A DNA stretch of 64,000 nt, taken from positions 1,364,001 through 1,428,000 of the forward strand of contig JARWMV010000237.1 of NCBI GenBank assembly GCA_030998015.1, read 5' to 3'. Below, piece by piece: positions 58,624 through 64,000 of this stretch. Source of the stretch: Ceratorhiza oryzae-sativae (lineage: Eukaryota; Basidiomycota; Agaricomycetes; Cantharellales; Ceratobasidiaceae). Every line of letters begins with the position of its first letter. Positions within the stretch are counted from its first letter, which is position 1. The translations under genes were made by a program, and so were the position numbers. The notes under the pieces are model-generated. The model saw nothing but the letters and a program-made list of their open reading frames with translations. It searched no databases and was not told where the DNA came from.

Positions 58624-59462
58624 AGCACTGGCACAAGTCCTGCAAGTCCTTTGTGAGTCAAAGCACTGATGCTGCAAGCCTTGCAAAAATATTGTGAGCC
58701 ATCTTATCCATCCATTGACAAATATACTCTTGCATACCCCAGGCAAATGGGATGGTGCACATACACCTACACTACAATCTCACAAAAATCCAAAAACAAA
58801 TACATATTAGAATGGGAGAAGCTCATTCCCATTGGTGAAGGAATGGTAATTTGTTGTGCATGCTGCATGATGCTTCTGTGTCACTATGAAAAGAAACCCA
58901 TCTAAAATGCAAGTGGATTATCTCTGTAAATTTAGACAGGCTGCCCACATAAATCTTCATGGGTGACCCACATATCCAAAATGCAAAAAAAATACATGGA
59001 TGATCCACATGAGCAACATGGATTATGCAGGTAAGTTTCTTATGACATTTAGGTGTCAAACCCATATAGGTACTTGTGTTTAATTTACATGTATTGCGCT
59101 TGTAATCATTTGGCATATTTTGGATATTATGTGTGGGCTAATATACATGGATGTTACACATAAAGTCCATTCACACTCCCATGCATGTAAAGTCTATTAG
59201 CCCATCTGCTACACCACCCAGAGCCCAATAAAGTTCCATGCCATGGCTCATACAATATGGTTGAATGTTAAGAAGCAGGAGGCAGGGAAATAAATAGGGT
59301 TTGGGTATTGTTATGGATCACTAACATTTTCTATTATTTTAGTCTGCTCTGCCAACCTCAAGTGATGCCTCTGTAATTAAATTGTGAAATACTTGAATTT
59401 GTATGTGCTCTGAATTGTACTATTTTCTGTTCCATTAAATAGTACAAATTTCCTGCTCTCCA
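58624..59462. repeat. CpG-depleted repeat DNA, unassigned
   Basis: About 840 bp without recognised genes, TG/CA-rich and CG-poor. Short repeated phrases occur (CTGCAAGTCC, CATGGATG). It is probably an older transposon remnant into which, or beside which, the copia element inserted. Confidence 0.45.
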
Positions 59463-60590
59463 ACGCATATTTTATTAAGATTTTACAATAAGATCTCAGA
59501 GAGATACAGAGGTTGCGATATTTCCTCTTATCAGGAGATATTGATTACAACATCGCACTGCTCATATCTCAGCAACCGCTTACGCTATCAAAGCAATCTT
59601 ATGCTCTATTGATAGCTAATCTTCAGCAGTATCTGCTGCCCGAAGATTGTTGCGATCCACCAGATCCTTGCACCGGAATGGCCTGAAGATCATTAGAATC
59701 TTACTGGACCATCAATCAAGATCTAATGACTCCAGTGAGTCAGGAGAGCTTCCCAAATTGATCCAGAAGCTTCTCTGACTCACTTTATGACTCACTGAGA
59801 TGTAGCCTCCATTCATTACATGTATATACTATGATAATATGATCTACAAGCCAATAGCAGGTCTCTGATGCATCAATGCCTTTGATCCACACCCTGTCTT
59901 TACTCTTTTATCCTATACTGGGCTAGGGTGTACCCCAAGTATAGCAGTACCCTCTTTTGATGATTGCACTGGCATGCATGTATCTATTTGGCTCTGGAAT
60001 GCCCTCCTCAGGGTATAAAAGGACCTCCTCTGAGGCCCTTCCAGACCACCTTCCCTTCACTACTCAACCCAGACTGGTTATTGGTTTCTTTTCTCTTTCT
60101 ATTTCTCTTGTCTGTGTGTGATTTCTTATATAACTAGTACTGAGGAATAAAGTACCATATTAGTTATATACTGTCTGATTCATTGTATCTTATATACAGA
60201 GATATATAAGGATACAATATTGCCTGATTGAGCATGACATTAAGTACCAGCTATTAGAGGAAATCTAAGTACCTGTAGCTGAGGAAGTACATGCATTAGG
60301 CAGCCCACCATCTATCCTATAAGCTATCGCTTAAGCCTAGTATTAAGATTAGTATCAGTTAGTCCAAGCGACTAGGGCTGAACTACATTTAAGATATCTA
60401 AGGGAACCTGACCATAGTAGTCTTGCTCTTTATACCTATAAATTAGTCAGTTTACACTGTGAAAGATTAAGACTACCTTGAGTGTTACTTGATCACATTG
60501 CAACTACTTTGAGCCTTCTTACTCTAGTCTAAGAAGTATTGAGTACAACTAGTGTATACTAACATATCTACATTTGCTTAAGCTCTAGAT
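59463..60590 (+). repeat. LTR-like block retaining CpG
   Basis: Unlike its surroundings this 1.1-kb stretch keeps CpGs (CAACGCAT, TTGCGATA, ATCGCACT, AACCGCTTACGC, CCCGAAG, CACCGGAAT). It has promoter-like parts in order: GGGTATAAAAGG near 60018, a pyrimidine tract, and a poly(A)-type GGAATAAAG near 60143. This suggests an LTR or transposon promoter. The exact ends and a target duplication could not be fixed. Confidence 0.45.
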
Positions 60591-63500
60591 ATTCAAGTGT
60601 ACCCTGACCTGTAACAGGTATAAGGAGGGGAGTTGAGAACAAATGAACTTGTTGGTGTCACAAACTGACATGCATATATCCATTCTATAATATTTTCTTG
60701 ATTTATTACATTTTATAAGATCATTTTCAAAACATACTTGCCTTTTATGGTATATCTGTGTCATGTGACTCAAAGGATGTTCTGGACCAATGACCAAGAT
60801 GTATTTCAACTCTGATGTGAAATTTCACAGCTCCACAGTTGCTTCTATCTCTTATCAGTCATGACTCACTGTATGGACTTGTTTGTTACAATGTGGCTTG
60901 TACCATGTATATAAACTGTGTCAAGTTTGCAGAGGACTCCTCAAGAACTTGACCTCTCATTGAATACAAGTTCTTTTCTTATCATTTTCCTTGTTGCCTG
61001 ACTTGTCATTGTCAACAGTCAGGGGTGCTGTTTGGGGATATACATATCTAGTTACAATTGCAGAGTTTGTGATCACTTGGTGCAGGGAGTTTAGGAGGGC
61101 AGGATATCTTGATTTTAGTTTGGCCAACAATACAGAGGCTGCTCTGGGATATAGTTAAGCAAAATAATCAAATAAAATGCTTATTTATACCTGCCACAGT
61201 TGCATTGCCCAACTCTGTGTTGGGAGGACCACCCAAGCTGACTGGGATTGGATCACAGGATGAGCTGGGGCCTGGCAGATTGCTCAAACTGATATGCGCA
61301 ATGACCAAAGAAGTATTGTGGGCCTCATGCAAAGGAGGGTTCAGAGCCTCTGGCTCAAGTGGAGGAGCAGGCTGCTTGGGTGTGTCAATAGAGAACTAAT
61401 AAAATGAACAGAGCTTACCATCCCTGGGTGAAACCTTTGCTTCTTCTGCAGAGGCTGCTTGGTTTCCTTGATTGGGAGTTAGTGATTGTAGGTCAGATTG
61501 TGTTTGCTCACCTCATCATCATTGTGGTTATCAGCAACCTCTGTCCTGCACTTTGCCCCTTGTTCATTATGGCTTGTCTTCAATTGTTTTACTGAAGCCT
61601 GATCCTAATAAAGGTCAGTAGTGAGATCAGAGGTATTCTCATTCCCATACATCACCCTTGGCCTCACTCATCACATTGCCTGCCTTCCACTTCTCTGAGG
61701 CCTTGGCCATAAGGCCCACCACAGGCTTACCAGTTGCCTTTGCTGGAGCTTTTATCTGCTGACCCCTTATGCTTGAGGGACCCAGGCCAGCCTCCTATAT
61801 TATACAATAGTAGTTAGTCTTAAAAAATCAAGGATTTTTCATGCCTTGTGTTCAGCATGTTTGTGTTTTGGGTGACCATGGTGGGCAACACTGATTTTCT
61901 TTGAGTAAGTCTGAACAGCCTAAGAAGACATTAGCCTCTTGCCAAAATGTTGGTCATACATACCTTGTCATCCTTGCTTGCCTCTTGGAGGCTGTTGGTA
62001 CCAACAGTTGGCACTTGAGGGCAACTCAAAGGCTGCTTACCCTTTGCACAGGAGGTAGCTGGGGGCTGGGGCTTCAACTTCATTTGATCAGTGGTGTTGT
62101 GTTCCCCTTCTTGTGCAGCTTGCTTGTCAGCCTTGCAGTTCTGATGCTCTGTCATAGTGGGAGGGAGGTTGAATGTCCATGAGCTTGAGTTGGCATTTGA
62201 GAGAGATTCAAACTTGTTACTGGTACAGGATGCATGGGCAGTTGGTGGATGTCAGGCATTGGGAGGGGGCTGGGCATTGGGAGTGAAGGAAGTGATGGTA
62301 TTGTTTGAGGGATTGGATTGAGCTTGTGGAGGATCAATGTGCTGATCATATTTACAGGAACAATCAGTAGTGGCACATGTGACCTGGGAAGTACAAGAGT
62401 CGAGTGCACATCGATTGGGGGGCATGCTATGGCTGGTTTTATCCATGTGCACATTGGCTGGGTAGTTGTCCTCATAGTGGCTGAGGTCAGGTGCTACATC
62501 CACTGGAAGTTTCTTTGCTGCACTGATTTTTGGATTTCCTGTATATAATTCAATAAGTGATAATGCAAATTAAATTTCATTACTCACCTTGAAGATACTG
62601 TTGGGCAATCAAGATGATTGCCCAACTGTCTTTGGTTGTTGGAGCATGGAAGTGCTGAAGGAATGGCACAAAATGGTAGCACTAGTTATAGAACTGTTAA
62701 TACATTTATCTCTTGGTCTTGCTTTGACTTACAAATCAATATATCTCCTGTTTGGCAGCTGCAGACAGCATCACCCATGTGATTTTTGCACCAGGCTCCA
62801 GGCTTGGAGGGAGGTTCCTTGCAATTGCCTCCTTCATGACACACTGTGGCAAGGTTGGTATAGAGGGGAAAACCAGTGAATAAAAACATACTCTACCAAC
62901 TTGATTGTAGTAATCCTGATCCATTCAAAGGCTGATGGCCTCATGGAAGGGAAGGCTTCCCTACCCAGGGCCACCAGAAAGCTCCTGTGGCTTTTGGACA
63001 ATTCCATAGCACTCAAGTGGAGCTTTGACAGCTGAATAAGGATTGAAGTACAATAAGCCATACTTGATCACAAAGGGGTGGTTATGCTCCAGGTTGTACT
63101 GATACTTGGTGAGGCAATCTCCAAGTGCTTCAACTGCTGTTCTGGTCTGACAGCCTCCACAAGCTTGCTGTCCATTTACCACTCTCTGAATATGAGATGT
63201 GGGGGTCTCATCATAAGGGTAGCTGTAAGGGTCAGCTGTGTCTGTTGCCTCACCCTGCCCATTGCCCTCTCCATCACCCTCTCCATTGATAGGGCCAGGG
63301 ATCTTAAGGATGTGATGCTGATATTCTGGCATTCTGGCATCAAGGGCAACTCAATTACAGAAGCACTGATTTATAAGCTGATGTAATTGAGTTACCCTTG
63401 ATGCCAGAATGCCAGAATATCAGCATCACATCCTTAAGGGATCTGACCAGGCTGCTGGCTGTTGTCTTGGCTGTAGGGCCAAGGCCTGTCTCCAGGAGAT

Positions 63501-64000
63501 GGCTTGTGGGGTGCAGGACCCTTGTGGTGAAGCAAGGATTAGTGAGCATGGCATGTGGCAGCCAATGAGCTCCTGGGGGTCAGGCTGGAAGTTGGCTCAA
63601 GGGGAGGGGTTGGATGGTGGCATTGGTAGCCATGCTATTACTTTAGGTAAGTATGACAAGAGGAAGAGGGGAGGCATTGGGGGGATTGGTAAAGGGCTTT
63701 GCTGTGTGTGTTATTGTATGAACTGTAAATTATATGCAAATTGTAAGATCAAAATGTGGTCAGTGATGTTTGGGTGAATGTATACATGATGTACTTACTG
63801 TAGTGGCATGGGAGAACTTGAATGAGGTAATCTAGGTGTTGCAGCTTGGGCTTGTGCAGCCAAATTGATGGTTTGTGTCATGGCCTGGACCATGAGCACA
63901 AATTTATTCAAATTTATTATGATTTATTTTACCTCTATTTTTCCTGCTTTTATGGACAAGTCCTGTTTATTCAGATATATGCATAGAGTCATGTGACCTT
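60591..64000. repeat. CpG-depleted repeat-derived region to window end
   Basis: About 3.4 kb of CG-poor, TG/CA-rich DNA. Minus-strand frames at 62961-63332 and 61931-62503 give peptide-like stretches (VVNGQQACGGCQTRTAVEAL, Pro/Ser-rich segments) interrupted by stops, as expected of a decayed transposon ORF of unknown family. A GTGTCATGTGAC...TATATAAACTG...CAAGAACTTGACC stretch at 60760-60955 parallels one at 32890-33060. The last bases, GTCATGTGACCTT, also recur in the solo LTR. Confidence 0.45.
63303..63438. repeat. hairpin, 56-bp arms with 24-nt loop
   Basis: Arms 63303-63358 and 63383-63438 are reverse complements with one mismatch. They start and end CTTAAGGATGTGATGC / GCATCACATCCTTAAG. 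The short phrase ATTCTGGCATTCTGGCATC is a local direct repeat inside the arm. It could be a MITE-like foldback, the scar of an inverted duplication, or a precursor for small RNA. Confidence 0.75.

Overview
The window is nuclear DNA of a filamentous fungus, most likely an agaricomycete basidiomycete. Genes carry many introns of about 45-65 nt with GT...AG ends. Gene families of a basidiomycete type are present: a WD40 propeller joined to a HGDLK-type TKL kinase, F-box-like tandem genes, a DUF2235 hydrolase and a vWA protein. The style of the families resembles Rhizoctonia/Ceratobasidiaceae, but this is inference and not proven by the sequence.

Layout. (1) 1-6945 is housekeeping: the 3' part of the rRNA-processing helicase ECM16/DHX37, the RNA-cyclase-like ribosome factor RCL1, and convergent COG7 (Golgi tethering). 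(2) 7756-12810 is a lineage-specific cluster of four copies of one small-protein family (about 166-170 aa, four exons), arranged as two head-to-head pairs. One copy is a pseudogene, and all share a TATA/CCGCT promoter module. (3) 13826-29720 holds a mitochondrial calcium uniporter with an intact DIME pore, an intronless TetX-like FAD monooxygenase, an F-box-type gene relic, a DUF2235 hydrolase, an APC amino-acid/GABA permease, a vWA protein and a short-chain dehydrogenase. (4) About 29.75-33.97 kb is a CpG-depleted block without recognisable genes. (5) 34084-44864 holds a PHD-finger protein, a WD40-kinase fusion, a 1277-aa serine-rich membrane protein and a medium-chain reductase. (6) About 45.07-52.92 kb is a tandem segmental duplication carrying two F-box-like paralogues, with a roughly 700-bp palindrome in the first unit. 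(7) 53089-58618 is a complete but decayed Ty1/copia LTR retrotransposon with 295-bp LTRs, TSD CCCAC and a nested solo LTR with TSD GTCAG. (8) 58.6 kb to the end is further CpG-poor repeat DNA with a younger LTR-like block and a 56-bp-arm hairpin.

The genes do not form one pathway. ECM16 and RCL1 both act on the 40S pre-ribosome (SSU processome) and lie in tandem. The strongest unusual signals are the CpG-decay step inside the copia element (5' LTR keeps CpGs, 3' LTR has none), the small-protein cluster with its shared promoter, and the duplication/palindrome around the F-box genes. Exon boundaries were inferred by eye from frame continuity and splice sites.
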